This document shows, piece by piece, positions 46,338 to 57,123 of a stretch of DNA of 64,000 nt (positions are counted from its first letter, which is position 1; each line of letters begins with the position of its first letter). Source of the stretch: Tetrapyrgos nigripes (taxonomy: Eukaryota > Basidiomycota > Agaricomycetes > Agaricales > Campanellaceae); the NCBI GenBank assembly GCA_013368315.1, contig JAACJM010000261.1, positions 1-64,000 on the forward strand, read 5' to 3'. Made by a program: the position numbers and the translations under genes. The notes below the pieces were generated by a model, which was not told where the DNA came from, did no database searches, and saw only the letters and a program-made list of their open reading frames with translations.

Positions 46338-46572
46338 TATTAGACTTAGGTTATCTTAGCGAATAGTCTTAGCGAGAGTCACAAAGTGGGGGGTAAGAGT
46401 GTGCGAATGTATCTCGCTTGACTCTCAAGTATATATCATTAATCAGAGTAGTATAATAATATAAATAGTCTAAGTATATCTGTATGATCATTTGACCGTA
46501 TGTCCGCAGTACCTGATTGATGTTGTATGCGTAGTAGCTTAGTAATATGATCATTATCATTTAATTCCAACA
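46338..46572 (-). repeat. 3' LTR of copia element 2
   Basis: 235 bp. Minus strand begins TGTTGGAATTAAATGATAAT and ends GACTTAGGTT reversed into CTAATA at 46338. Has TG at three sites and CG at one where the partner LTR has the alternative. Confidence 0.97.
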
Positions 46573-46582
46573 CTCCCCTTCA
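46573..46582 (-). promoter_or_regulatory. Polypurine tract of copia element 2
   Basis: GAAGGGGAG directly before the 3' LTR on the minus strand, overlapping the end of the polyprotein gene. Confidence 0.75.
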
Positions 46583-49500
46583 AGCGGATATCCCTAGTAA
46601 TCGGGAGAAACACTTGATCTTATCAGCGGAGAGAGCTTTCGTAAGTATATCCACAAGTTGATCATTAGTTGACACATGTTTAACTCGTATGTATCGTTGA
46701 TGTATCCGATCAGTAAGGAAGTTTTTACGGATATTGAAATGCTTAGTTCTCTGAGTATGTTGTTCTTCAGGAGCACGTATAATTGCCAAAGTAGATGCAC
46801 TATCTGAGTTGATAAGTACTGGCTCCTGTTTGGCATTTAGAATTTCTTCTATAAAACCTTTCAAATAAATAGCTTCTTGTGAGGCATGTGCGAGTGTGCA
46901 AAGTTCAGCCTCAGTAACTGATAAAGTTACCAGTGTGCCTTGCTTACTTGACCAAGAAATAAGCGATTCAGCAAATTTGAATGCATAGCCCATGATTGGT
47001 TTATTGCCATACGTGGACATACCATCAGAGTCGGCAAATCCATAAGTAGAAGTAATAGTAGGGCTCCCTAGGTTGAGCCAGTAATCGCAAGTTCCTTTTA
47101 GATAAAGATAGCATTGTTTAGCTGCAGCGTAATGCTCTTCACCTGGATCATTAAGGTATCTTGCTAGTTGACCAGTACAATATGCAATGTCTGGTCTAGT
47201 GCAGTCAGTGACATATCGTAAACCACCGACTAGTGACATATAGTGTTTAATAGCAGCGGCGTCCCGTTGCGGTTCGCTCCCAGGTCTATGGCTAAGATTT
47301 TGCCCGGGTAGCATAGGTGTACGGCGTGTATGTAATTGGTCAAAATTGTATCGTTTGAGAATATTTTCAATGTAATGTTTCTGACGGAGTTTAATAGTAT
47401 GATTATTCCTATCTCGTTGAATTTCCATACCGAGAATCCAGTGGATTTCTCCACCGTCAGTGACTTGGACGTGTCCACTAAGTGCAGTAACAAAAGCTTG
47501 TGCAGTAGCTTTGTTGATAGTACATAAAGTAATGTCATCGATGTGACAAGACAGTATTAAAATGAGTTTATTCTCATGATATCGGTAGAATACCGCATTA
47601 TCGTAAGTAGACTTCTTAAGTCCTAGTAACTTTATGAGAATATTGCATAATTTTTCATACCATCGACGACCAGCTTGTTTCAATCCATATAGAGTCTTTC
47701 TGAGTTTAAGTACGTAGCCTTCAGGTAAATTAAGTAGTAAATTACCTGGAGTTGGACGAAGGTATAATGTTTCCTCGTCAGTAACGTTTCCGTAAAGATA
47801 GGCAGATTTAATATCAATCTGAGTAGTTTCATAGTCTAATGAAGCTGCAAGAGCAAGTATAAAACGTGTACTGCTCATGCGTGCTACAGGGGCAAAGATA
47901 TCATTTGCGTAGTAATCAATGCCTTCTTGTTGACTAAAGCCTTGTGCTACTAGTCTAGATTTCAATTTGGTCTGTTTGCCAAGTTCATACTTAGTTTTGT
48001 AGACAAATCTGGAACCAATGATATTCGCATCAGCAGGAGGTTTGATGTATTCCCAGGTTCCTAGACTTTCTAGAGATTCTATCTCAGCTTTCATGGAATC
48101 AAACCATGCATTACGTTGTGGATGATTGAGTACATCCTTGAATGAAATTGGATCGCCAACGTTATCAGCGTAGTAAACATTGAATTCTGTTAAGAAGAAA
48201 GCAATGTTTTGTTCAACTTCATCGTAGAGTAAACCCCTGGCTTCTTGGATCCTTTTTGATCGTCTTGGGCCATCAGGTTGTTTAGTTTTGTCTTCGTCGA
48301 CATCCATTGGTTCAGGTTCGTGTTCCTGAGAAGTTGGAGTTTCAGTTGTATTTTCTTCTGTAGTTTCTAATGGTTCTTGATTTTTGTTTTGTAACTCCCC
48401 TTCAACTTGCAATTTGGACGTTAAGAATTGCAAGTTGCGTTCTACATTCACTTTAGTACCAAAGTAGACATAATGGCCTTTTGAATGATCGTCAAAGCCT
48501 AACCAAACTCCACGTTTTCCTTTAGGAGTTAGTTTACTAGTTCTTGCTTCGTCATATACAATGCAAGGTGTACCAAAGCTATGTAGATTGTCTAAGTTTG
48601 CGTTAACACCGTAACATTTAAAATAGGGAGTTTGCATTTTTAATGCAGTTTTTGGAGATCTATTAAGTATGTACATAGTATAAAGTCCTGCATGCCACCA
48701 TAAACAATTAGGTAGTTTTCCAGTATGCAGATTAACACGAATACCATTCATGATATGTTGATGTATGTTTTCAGCAACTCCATTTTGCTGAGACGTGTCA
48801 TGAACTGTATAACGTGCAATTGTACCTTGTGCTTTCAGGTAGTTTTTGAATGCACCCAAAGTAAATACGGCATCGTTGTCTGATTGTAGAATTTTAACTT
48901 TGATACCATATTGCGTAAATAGTTCAGTAGTAAATGTAACCCATTGGGTATGAGCTTCGTCTTTTGTTTTAAGTGGAGATAATATTAACCAACGCGTACA
49001 GTCGTCGACGATGGTTAACCAGTATTTGTAGCCTTCAATAGAGGCAGTTCGTAATGGACCAAATATATCAATATGAAAATGGTCTCCGAAGTTTTCTGCT
49101 AATTCTGAAGTACGTTGTTTCGGAACAGAAAGTCTGTGTATATTATTGATGATGCAGTCTTCGCATTGAGTTTCTGTCCAATCATCAATAATGATTGTAA
49201 TAATAGATTTATCTGTTTTTAGTAATGTTTTTAGATTTGTATAACTCATATGACCAATTTGTTTGTGAAGTTCGTATAAACTTAAAGTAGCAACGTTATC
49301 ACTCAATTTTTTAGTTGTGATGGAGTAAAGTTTGGTGCTCTCGTGTATAACGCCAATGAAATTGTCCTTGTCATTATGTATTGTACATAAATGATCATGA
49401 AAAGTAAAAGTATAGTCCGCTTTTTGTGAAATACTGATTAAAGTAAACGGAAGTTTTGAGTTATAGTATACATTTTTAAGAGTGATCGATGAAGACTCAC

Positions 49501-51046
49501 CATTGTCCTTCCTAACTTCTACCCGCATATCGCCTGCTAATTGAAGATCTAGATGCTCTGAATTGGCAACAGTTAAAGTTACGGCAGGCGTAGTATGAAC
49601 GTTAAAAAGTAAGTTAAGATACGGTGTACAGTGTATAGTAGCACCAGAATCAATGATATGCATATGATCTTGGTCAGAGATCGCGGTAAAAGCAGGTAGG
49701 GAAATATGATGACTCACTGGAGTCTCTGAGTCTTCCATCTCAACGTCGCCTGAAGAAATCGACTGTACCCAGTCCGATTGCGAAGTTGACATAGTCGCAA
49801 TTTGAGAAGAAGAAGACGCAGGCATGGAGATGGCAACTGATGCATTCTCCTTGGTCTTGCCTTTGTTGGATTGTTTAGTAATCCCTTTTTTCTTCATAGC
49901 TTCTTTGGACTTTTCAGTCCACGGTTCTGGGCACGTCTGGGTCGTATGACCCATCTTGTTGCAGTTGAAGCACTTCCGATCCTTTTTGACATCAGAAGGC
50001 TTGTGGAACGGCGCTGCGGTGTTAGCGCGTTCCCCTTTTGACTTGTCCGATCGTTGAGCACCACCTTGACTAGTGCTACCGGACTTCTTGTCGGACTTCT
50101 TCGAAGGATACGTTCGAGCATTGCTCAAACGATAGTTAGTGAATTCCTTCTTTAGCCACGCAATGAGGTCAACGGCTCTGTATACGGGTTTCTCCCCTTC
50201 AGCTGCAGTAGTGGCATCCCATGTAGCTGCAGCTGCATCCACAGTTGCTTCGTAAGAACTGCGAACAAAGTGATAGTGTGGAGGAATAATCCCCACTAGA
50301 GCTGAGTAAAAAACTTGATCTGAGACATCTATGTCTCTCTTCTTGATAGAAGCCCACAGATCCTGAGCTTCATCGAGGAGCTTATCAAACTCCCAGACTG
50401 GTTTATGTAAGTTGAAGAGTTTCCACAGCTCGTTAGACTCTTGAACTGTGGATGAAGGGTCGAAACGTTGCTTGAGCTTGTTGATAAGCTCTATCGCATC
50501 TGACTCTTCGATGTAGTGGATCATGATTTTATCATCAATCTTGCCTGTAATAGCGTTAAAACAGGCTAGTTTGACAGTATTACCAGGATGTAACCCGGAA
50601 CTTTTAAAGTGTTGGTGACGAATCACCCGTATAGCATTATTAACGCGGAAGTACCACATCTTCCAATTCTCACTGCCAGTAAGAACTGTCAGGGAATCAA
50701 AAGCTTTGTTGATGTCGCTGAGCGGCATCATGTAGTTGGGGTTCGTGTTTTCGGGCATAGATAATGCGACCGACGAAGTAGAGGTAGATGGAGGAGATGA
50801 TGGTGGAGTAGGGGCAGTATCCCGGACATCAGTCCTAGTATTTTCGCCAGCATCAGACATAATGGGATCAAGTGGGAATGGAAGAGGGTTTTGGAAGAGA
50901 GGATCAGGTGGTTGTGCTTGCGAAGTAGATGATACGGGCGGAGTAGGAGTATGGGTACCAGAGGGGTGTGCACTAGAGTGGCGACTGGTAGTAGGAAGTG
51001 GGATATCTGGGGCTGATCCTTGAGATCGAGTTTGTCGACTAGTCAT
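46580..51046 (-). CDS. Copia Gag-Pol polyprotein, intact, 1488 aa
   Basis: Single open frame. Approximate residues: a disordered Ser/Pro N-terminus (1-110); Gag core (115-310, NWKMWYFRVNNAI); zinc knuckle CFNCNKMGHTTQTC (about 357); aspartic protease IIDSGATIHCTP (about 465); GAG-pre-integrase with His-His-Cys-Cys (HKQIGHM and CEDC, about 590-640); integrase with Asp-Asp-Glu (FHIDIFGP, LQSDNDAVF, NGVAENIHQ; 655-800). Reverse transcriptase follows (1000-1240: IDIKSAYLYG, TLYGLKQAGRRWY, catalytic CHIDDI), then RNase H (1330-1480: GFADSDG, VTEAEL, NSDSAS, QLVDILTKAL). All key catalytic residues are present; the family YVDD reads HIDD here. Gag and Pol share one frame with no shift, as usual for copia. 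Confidence 0.97.
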   Translation of the reverse strand: MTSRQTRSQGSAPDIPLPTTSRHSSAHPSGTHTPTPPVSSTSQAQPPDPLFQNPLPFPLDPIMSDAGENTRTDVRDTAPTPPSSPPSTSTSSVALSMPENTNPNYMMPLSDINKAFDSLTVLTGSENWKMWYFRVNNAIRVIRHQHFKSSGLHPGNTVKLACFNAITGKIDDKIMIHYIEESDAIELINKLKQRFDPSSTVQESNELWKLFNLHKPVWEFDKLLDEAQDLWASIKKRDIDVSDQVFYSALVGIIPPHYHFVRSSYEATVDAAAATWDATTAAEGEKPVYRAVDLIAWLKKEFTNYRLSNARTYPSKKSDKKSGSTSQGGAQRSDKSKGERANTAAPFHKPSDVKKDRKCFNCNKMGHTTQTCPEPWTEKSKEAMKKKGITKQSNKGKTKENASVAISMPASSSSQIATMSTSQSDWVQSISSGDVEMEDSETPVSHHISLPAFTAISDQDHMHIIDSGATIHCTPYLNLLFNVHTTPAVTLTVANSEHLDLQLAGDMRVEVRKDNGESSSITLKNVYYNSKLPFTLISISQKADYTFTFHDHLCTIHNDKDNFIGVIHESTKLYSITTKKLSDNVATLSLYELHKQIGHMSYTNLKTLLKTDKSIITIIIDDWTETQCEDCIINNIHRLSVPKQRTSELAENFGDHFHIDIFGPLRTASIEGYKYWLTIVDDCTRWLILSPLKTKDEAHTQWVTFTTELFTQYGIKVKILQSDNDAVFTLGAFKNYLKAQGTIARYTVHDTSQQNGVAENIHQHIMNGIRVNLHTGKLPNCLWWHAGLYTMYILNRSPKTALKMQTPYFKCYGVNANLDNLHSFGTPCIVYDEARTSKLTPKGKRGVWLGFDDHSKGHYVYFGTKVNVERNLQFLTSKLQVEGELQNKNQEPLETTEENTTETPTSQEHEPEPMDVDEDKTKQPDGPRRSKRIQEARGLLYDEVEQNIAFFLTEFNVYYADNVGDPISFKDVLNHPQRNAWFDSMKAEIESLESLGTWEYIKPPADANIIGSRFVYKTKYELGKQTKLKSRLVAQGFSQQEGIDYYANDIFAPVARMSSTRFILALAASLDYETTQIDIKSAYLYGNVTDEETLYLRPTPGNLLLNLPEGYVLKLRKTLYGLKQAGRRWYEKLCNILIKLLGLKKSTYDNAVFYRYHENKLILILSCHIDDITLCTINKATAQAFVTALSGHVQVTDGGEIHWILGMEIQRDRNNHTIKLRQKHYIENILKRYNFDQLHTRRTPMLPGQNLSHRPGSEPQRDAAAIKHYMSLVGGLRYVTDCTRPDIAYCTGQLARYLNDPGEEHYAAAKQCYLYLKGTCDYWLNLGSPTITSTYGFADSDGMSTYGNKPIMGYAFKFAESLISWSSKQGTLVTLSVTEAELCTLAHASQEAIYLKGFIEEILNAKQEPVLINSDSASTLAIIRAPEEQHTQRTKHFNIRKNFLTDRIHQRYIRVKHVSTNDQLVDILTKALSADKIKCFSRLLGISA

Positions 51047-51104
51047 ATACTAGTAGAGAGTAAAGCAGAGTAGAACAAGTGTTTATCGGAGTTATAGCAA
51101 GCTA

Positions 51105-51120
51105 GGCGGGGCCCATAACC
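51105..51120 (-). promoter_or_regulatory. Primer-binding site of copia element 2 (initiator tRNA half)
   Basis: GGCGGGGCCCATAACC on the plus strand directly against the LTR, identical to the site in copia element 1 although the elements are otherwise different families. Confidence 0.7.
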
Positions 51121-51355
51121 TATTAGACTTAGGTTATCTTAGCGAATAGTCTTAGCGAGAGTCACAAAGTGGGGGGTAAGAGTGTGCGAACGTATCTCGC
51201 TTGACTCTCAAGTATATATCATTAATCAGAGTAGTATAATAATATAAATAGTCTAAGTATATCCGTATGATCATTTGACTGTATGTCCGCAGTACCTGAT
51301 TGATGTCGTATGCGTAGTAGCTTAGTAATATGATCATTATCATTTAATTCCAACA
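51121..51355 (-). repeat. 5' LTR of copia element 2
   Basis: 235 bp, partner of 46338-46572, followed by target duplication GATTT. Confidence 0.97.
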
Positions 51356-51360
51356 GATTT

Positions 51361-53090
51361 CTTACCTGATGCAAGGGCAGGGGATTGCTCGCGTTCATGA
51401 TGGGCATGTCAGGAACAGGTGTTGAGCTTGTGGAAGGCAAGGGCTGGATGGACAGGAGTTGTCTTTGCTCATGTTGGCATTCAAAACAGGCACATTGCAC
51501 CAATGAATGTGTGTTTTGCTCTCACTGAAGAGCTTCACGTTGATGATGAGCATGCTGTGCAATAGAACAGCAATTGCGAACTGGGCCTGAAGATGATGCA
51601 ATGATCCAGATAAGTATGCTACATTATGCATCTTTTATAAGCTTACCATTAACTGGAGTGAGTTGAGTTGCTTGAGGGATAGGTAGTGCATTTGCAGTGG
51701 GGGCAATAGCTGCAGGTGTCTGAGCAGGTCTTGGTGTGTTGTAGTTGATATGTTGAAGAGGTCGACATGTATTGTGTGCAGACTATGTACAGTCATCAGT
51801 ATAAAAATAAAAGAAATGGAAGGTTTCATACAGATGAAGGTGTAGGGGAGTCAACACGTTGAAAAGAAGCCAACGAAGGTAAAAAGGACTGAAATGCTCA
51901 GTTAGTCTTTAGATTAGTAGATATATCCATTGGAGACATACCAAATTGCCATGGATGAAATGTTGCCCATGTCGTTCATTCAGGGAACCACCCAAAAACA
52001 CATCTTTGTTGCAAGCCTGACCATTTGCAGAGTGCTGAGTAGCCCAGTTTTCATCTTGAAGACCAGGAATAATTTGTCTTCTTCAGAGACTGTGGGTCAT
52101 GTCTTGCACTCTCTGAGAGGTCCTAAAATTCTGTCGAACATGTTGTTGGTGACATTGTGGGGTACTAAGACTATTAGAATCTGACCTGAACTGAGGTGAG
52201 ACCTAGACCCAAGCAGCTAGAGTGAAAAGGAAAGTACTTACATGCACGGTTGGGGACAGTCACAGGAGGGAAAGGAAAGCTGCATTAGCAACACAGCAAT
52301 GAACACTTGATGAACACAGACACATTACAGTTGGGACCCATTGAAGAACTTTCTAGCACTACACTACAAAGGGTGAGCTTACTGTGCCTATTGACATTGG
52401 CATTGGACAGTGGAAAGGAGTTTTTAAAAAGCATCTATTTGTATAAGTGACAGCGAAGACAATAAACTACCTAAAGCTTGGCCAGGGGTTCAAACCATGG
52501 AAGGATGTGAAGGTGAGGTAGACCGCGTTTCTAAAAAGACATTAGCATAGGAAGTAATGGACAGGTGAAGAGGGCATACCATGATGATGTGGCTTTGTTG
52601 ACTTTCACTGTTGACTGACTGTTGCATGTCCCATTGCTCCAGTTCAAGAGGTACCAACATTGGTAAAGAGTTGTCCTCATCAATTTTGGACACATTGTTT
52701 GGAACATTGTTGATTGGCCTGCAAAAAGAGACTTGGGGTATGAGCATAATACATCTGAGTCATGAAATGACAACTCACTGTGATAGTGGAATCATTGAAG
52801 CAGGCTGGTAGTGCATCATTGGTGTTGTAGTTGAAGGAGTGATCCTTGTGCATCCTTCAAAGTGTGTTGCATATTGGCAAACTGAGAAATTTCTGGAATC
52901 TTCAAGCCCTCGAAAGCACATTGTGTACATGTCTGGAATCTTCAAGTCCTCAAGAAAGCAGCATGGGCAAATGACAGTTGCCTCAAAAAAGAGGATGCTG
53001 TTTTCAGTAGTGTTTGTTGATAATGATGATGAGGGTAGGAAAAAACAGCAATGAGCCTCAAAAACAGCAAGGATTGCTCTGATCATGTCA
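51361..53090 (-). pseudogene. 5' part of the Helitron: degenerate N-terminal exons
   Basis: Directly across copia element 2 the minus strand reads VQCACFECQHEQRQLLSIQP and further low-complexity Pro/Ser/Gln stretches split by probable introns. A block at 52775-53086 has a Cys-rich part (VICPCCFLEDLKIPDMY). Continuity with the Helitron is shown by the target duplication; the function of this N-terminal region is unknown. Stops are frequent. Confidence 0.4.
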
Positions 53091-53634
53091 GCAGGTCCAG
53101 ATCACCAGCATGCCATGTCAGGCATTCTCTCTCTTCCTTCACTTGTAATTTCTCTTCATTCTACTCAATGTTACATTATTTACTACCTATTGACTACCCA
53201 CTTATTGGTGGACTGCTACTGATGAAGAAATTGACACCTCAGCAACAATGATGCAAGGTCAGATATAAGCAGCTACATGCTAGCTAATCAGGTTTAAGAT
53301 TTGTCTATAGGACAAACGGTCGTCTTTTGTGGTGTTGATTACCTACTACCAGAGAATTTTACTTATGCATCACCCCAGATCATGACAGACAACATTGAAT
53401 CATTTCTTTGGGTACTATACATTTATTGCAGACTGCGGGAAGGACAGAAAAGGAGATTAAATTATGACTGCATCAATTAAGGGAATAATGAGGAAGGAAG
53501 ATTGTTACACCATCTACCACTTGTCAGCAGCACAGTTCCCTCTTCTTCACTCATCTCAACACAGCACCTTCTTCAATACCCACCTGCTTGTCACCTTTCT
53601 TGTCACCTTCTTCGCTACTTTCATCCCTGTCTTC

Positions 53635-55974
53635 TTATAAGAGCAGTGTACCATCCTTGTTGGCAAGCTCTAGGCCCAACAAGATGTAGTAACTCATGCC
53701 AACAGCTCTGTTATTAACAGTTAACTCCACAGTGTTGTAAACTCCTGGATCAAAATGTTCCTGTGGCATCAGCTCTATCATCTCTGTGTAAAATTCAGCT
53801 TGGTGTTCAATGGGGACCTTCATGAGACTTTTCTTGTCTCTGGTGATGGTTATACTGGTAGAAGATCCCTGATGAGCATACTTGTGAGTGATCTTCAGTA
53901 CCACATTGCCTTCCATCAGTGCCTGGAAATTGAGAGCAATTTGTGACTTGTCCTTTATTGTCCACATTTTGTCAAAATTGTTACCCAAGGCCATAAAACC
54001 CCACAGGGTGATACTAGGCAAGGTCTCTTGAGCTATCTCCACTGCGGGAGTCTCCTCCCATTGATCCAACTCATCACCAACATAGATATGGATGCTATGG
54101 CCTCTTGCAAGCCTAATTTCATGCAGGATAGCAGCCACCTCCCCTGTAATTTTGTACTTCTTGTGGAAACAAATGGATGTCAACCTTGGCATGTCATTGA
54201 CAACAGCTGCAAGCTTGACCAAGGTGTCGGAATCCGTAACCTGCCAAAATTGCACCTGCAAAATTGTATCTTTGAACAGGTTCTTGTTGATAGCCTTGAG
54301 AACTCCATCAATGCCCACATTTGAAACAACTTCACCCAAGATCTTCACCCTGTTTCAAGTAAGACTGAGTTCAAGCAGGTCTATCATCCTACATCCAAAC
54401 AGTGATTGGCTACTTTGGAGATTAAGGCTGGTGCGACATTGGAGTATCTGCTGTCAGAGATTTTTTATGATAGATTGTACTTGACTAAGAAGTAGACAGA
54501 GATAGAAGCTATTGTAAGCAGCTGAAGAAACTTTGAAGTCTTGGCCTGGATGCTGGGCAGTCATGTCCTTTATAAGGTAATCCCAGTCATCCTGAAGTAT
54601 ACACCTGCTGGGTCCATGCTCCAACTTTTTCCTTCTTTCTTCCATACAACAGACTTGGTCATTCAGCCAGTTCAGTTCCATGAGTTGATATGCCAATCAC
54701 AGACTGCCTGATCCTTCAGGTGGTCACTGTCAAGTTCTTTGGTCATCTGCTGATGATAGTCCCACAATTGTGCTCCCAGCAATGAAGTTCCTCCAAAAGT
54801 CCCCTCTCTATATCACTACAGTAATTATCCAACGCATAATTGATCTGCTGTTCCTCCTCCCTTTGAGATGTCAATCTCAATCAGAGCCAATTGGTGCACT
54901 GTATGATCTCATCAATGTCATGGTACAATTCAACATGTCTGTTCTCAATTTCCCTCCATTTTGCAGAGAAGTTGAGAAACACCAAGCCATCGTGCCATCC
55001 TCCATCTTCCAAGCTCTCTTCAACTGTGATGACATGCTTCCTATCCTCATATTGTAACTGCTGACTTCTTGTATCATGTGTCATCAGAGTCCACTTTGTG
55101 AAGAGTGTTTCATAACTGTGTTGAAGGGGAAAATGATGGGGAATCACCATATTATGCCTCGGGATGAGAGGTCCTTCCTGTCACAGATATTTGTTGCCAA
55201 ATCATAATGTCAATGGTCCATGATAGACAGGTAATGCACCTTCACCCTTTCTTCTATGTTGTGGGTTAGCAAACGAATCCCTTGTTTTGGAACGTCTATC
55301 TTTGCCTGGGGGATATTATGCTTGTCGACATCAATTGATCAGGCACAGAAGACTTTGAAGGCACAAGAAGACCTGGCTGATGACAATGGAGTGGGAGGAG
55401 AGGGAGAGGGAGAGGAGGACTCAGAGGAGGAGGATGCATGTGTATATATCCAACCAGTGTGTTCTGTCAAATCAAAGACAGTGATATAGAGTAATGGTTT
55501 CTTATCACTTTCACTTTTGCAAGTGAGAGTGTAGTATAGAGCATACTGAGGATCACTGAAGTGTTCTACCTGACTGAAGTATGATGTGATCCTGGGCAGA
55601 AAGTCATCTGCTCAAACCATCAGTGGCATGAGCTCTTCTTCTGTCTCATACCCAAATTTATCACAAGTGGGTAAGGGAGATTCATCATTTAGTTTGACGG
55701 AAAGGGAAAATGGAGGTGCATCATCATATCCTGGATTTACACCCCATAGTATTATGCAGATAATCAAGAGTCTGGCTTCCAAAACAAGCCAGCTTAAGAT
55801 GGCCAGAGGTTTCAAGGAATTCTGGATGACAGTGAAGCAACTGATGTAGCCAGCCACAGAACTGACCACCCCGAAGAACAAAAGGATTTGAAAATTCAAG
55901 CGAAAGCAGTGAAGTTGTCCATCCTGATAAACCAGAAGTTTGGGTTCTTTTCTAAGCTGTTCCTCCACTATCAC
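53635..55974 (-). pseudogene. Hypothetical protein with N-terminal membrane segments, decayed
   Basis: Blocks on the minus strand: FFGVVSSVAGYISCFTVIQN and LAILSWLVLEARLLIICIIL (two or three helices, 55612-55974); after an in-frame TGA, DDFLPRITSYFSQVEHFSDP and LLYITVFDLTEHTGWIYT; then WHDGLVFLNFSAKWREIEN (54881-55150), QDDWDYLIKDMTAQHPGQDF (54454-54696), and a 237-codon frame (53635-54348) with KYKITGEVAAILHEIRLARG and EFYTEMIELMPQEHFDPGVY. I think this is a mushroom-specific membrane protein family without known function, but I cannot name it. The TGA at 55612 and missing links between blocks suggest a pseudogene. It may lie just outside the Helitron or have been carried by it. Confidence 0.4.
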
Positions 55975-56193
55975 GTGTAATCATATTTTGATGACCAAGG
56001 GGATCATGGTGGCACAGAGAAAGCCACCAAGTGCCCTGGTGACAGGAAAGGCCCAACGAGTAAAGGATGGGAGGTGGTTATTTTTGTTGAGATTTGAAGC
56101 CCAATTTCTTTTTGTAGTTATCTGCTCAAAAACTGAAGTTAGTAACAAAGTTAATGGAAGACATCAAGAAATAGTAAATGCACATTTTCCCTA

Positions 56194-56254
56194 GGCAGGG
56201 ATTCGAATGGATGCCCTGAGGTCCTGCAGGCTACATGTCAAATCACTGAGGTTC
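56194..56254 (-). repeat. tRNA-like sequence (possible SINE head)
   Basis: The minus strand has CTCAGTGATTTGAC (A-box-like) and CATTCGAATCCC (B-box-like), about 60 bp overall. No complete cloverleaf. Confidence 0.3.
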
Positions 56255-57123
56255 TTTTATGTACAAGGGACGCAATAATGACTGATAACAAGTGCTGTGT
56301 ACATACATAGTGCAAATTACAGGCGATAGAGTGTCTAAATGTATATCATCCACATTTCTGCCACAGGATGAATTCGACATAGACTGTATTACGAGGCCAA
56401 ATGAAATGGTGCGTTTCTGCATATGGCTATGTCAATTACATTTCAATTTCTCCCGACTTTCTCTTTCCACATTTTTCTGAATTGGCAATTTTCCATTTCA
56501 TTTCTGACAGCTTACAGGGTCTAATGCATCCTTGTCAATCTCTTTTTCTTCTCTCTCATGCCAATAGTATGTTTCTATAGCAGATAGAGGTACAATAGTA
56601 GGGGGAGATACTGCCCCAGCCTCGATAGACTCTTTCGTCCAATGACTGCAAACCTCCCAGAAGAAGAATGAGGGCAAGGAGCGTCCAAAGGTGCAACAGT
56701 GACTGCTGCTCACTCTAGGGCTCCAGTGCAAGGGACTTCGACTTTGAAAGATGGAGCAGATGCCCAGTGTTGATGATAGATGCCTGGATCATCAACTATT
56801 ATTGTAGAGAGTGGGATTAGGAATTTGGAGGAGAGTATATACTATACTCTTGCATGCAGAGGCATCTTGCAGTGGATGCATTGGAGATGTGACCACGTCA
56901 AGCCACTGATGCACCTGTGTCCTATTCTGTCTCCAAAAATATAATCTATCAACAGGCCTATCTAAACTTTAGATAGATGGTCCATTTGGACTTCTATCTG
57001 TATCTATATCTGTGCTTCAGATATACAGGATTTCTGGACTCAAATCTGCAAGAGCAATAGACCATCTTTCTTTTGCTTGAATAACTGTACAAATTAGACA
57101 GTTTTTTTTGTACTTATTTCTAT
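56255..57123. other. Non-coding region, old repeats
   Basis: Includes the block at 56395-56460 shared with 13540-13625. No gene supported. Confidence 0.35.

Larger units (their letters stand above)
46338..51355 (-). mobile_element. Ty1/copia retrotransposon 2, intact (5018 bp)
   Basis: Two 235 bp LTRs, perfect 5 bp target duplication GATTT (46333-46337 and 51356-51360), primer-binding site, polypurine tract, and a single uninterrupted gag-pol frame. The LTRs differ at four positions of 235. It is inserted in the Helitron and is the youngest large insertion in the window. The solo LTR at 4155-4389 is from the same family. It appears capable of transposition as far as sequence can tell. Confidence 0.97.
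40679..53090 (-). mobile_element. Helitron, 3' end resolved, 5' end not; split by copia element 2
   Basis: The minus strand carries Rep and helicase parts (42121-46053), an accessory gene (40798-41829) and a typical 3' end. That end is a hairpin CCCAT-(8 nt)-ATGGG, then TCACAG and CTAG at 40679-40682, with T as the next host base. Helitrons end in CTRR after a hairpin and insert between A and T. The first part of the element continues beyond copia element 2 (51361 onward); its 5' TC end lies somewhere in 52.5-53.6 kb and could not be fixed. Stops and frameshifts show it is dead. Confidence 0.75.

Noticed and set aside
53090..53640. Search for the Helitron 5' TC end
   Set aside because: Several A/TC positions exist, but without a second copy of the family none can be preferred.
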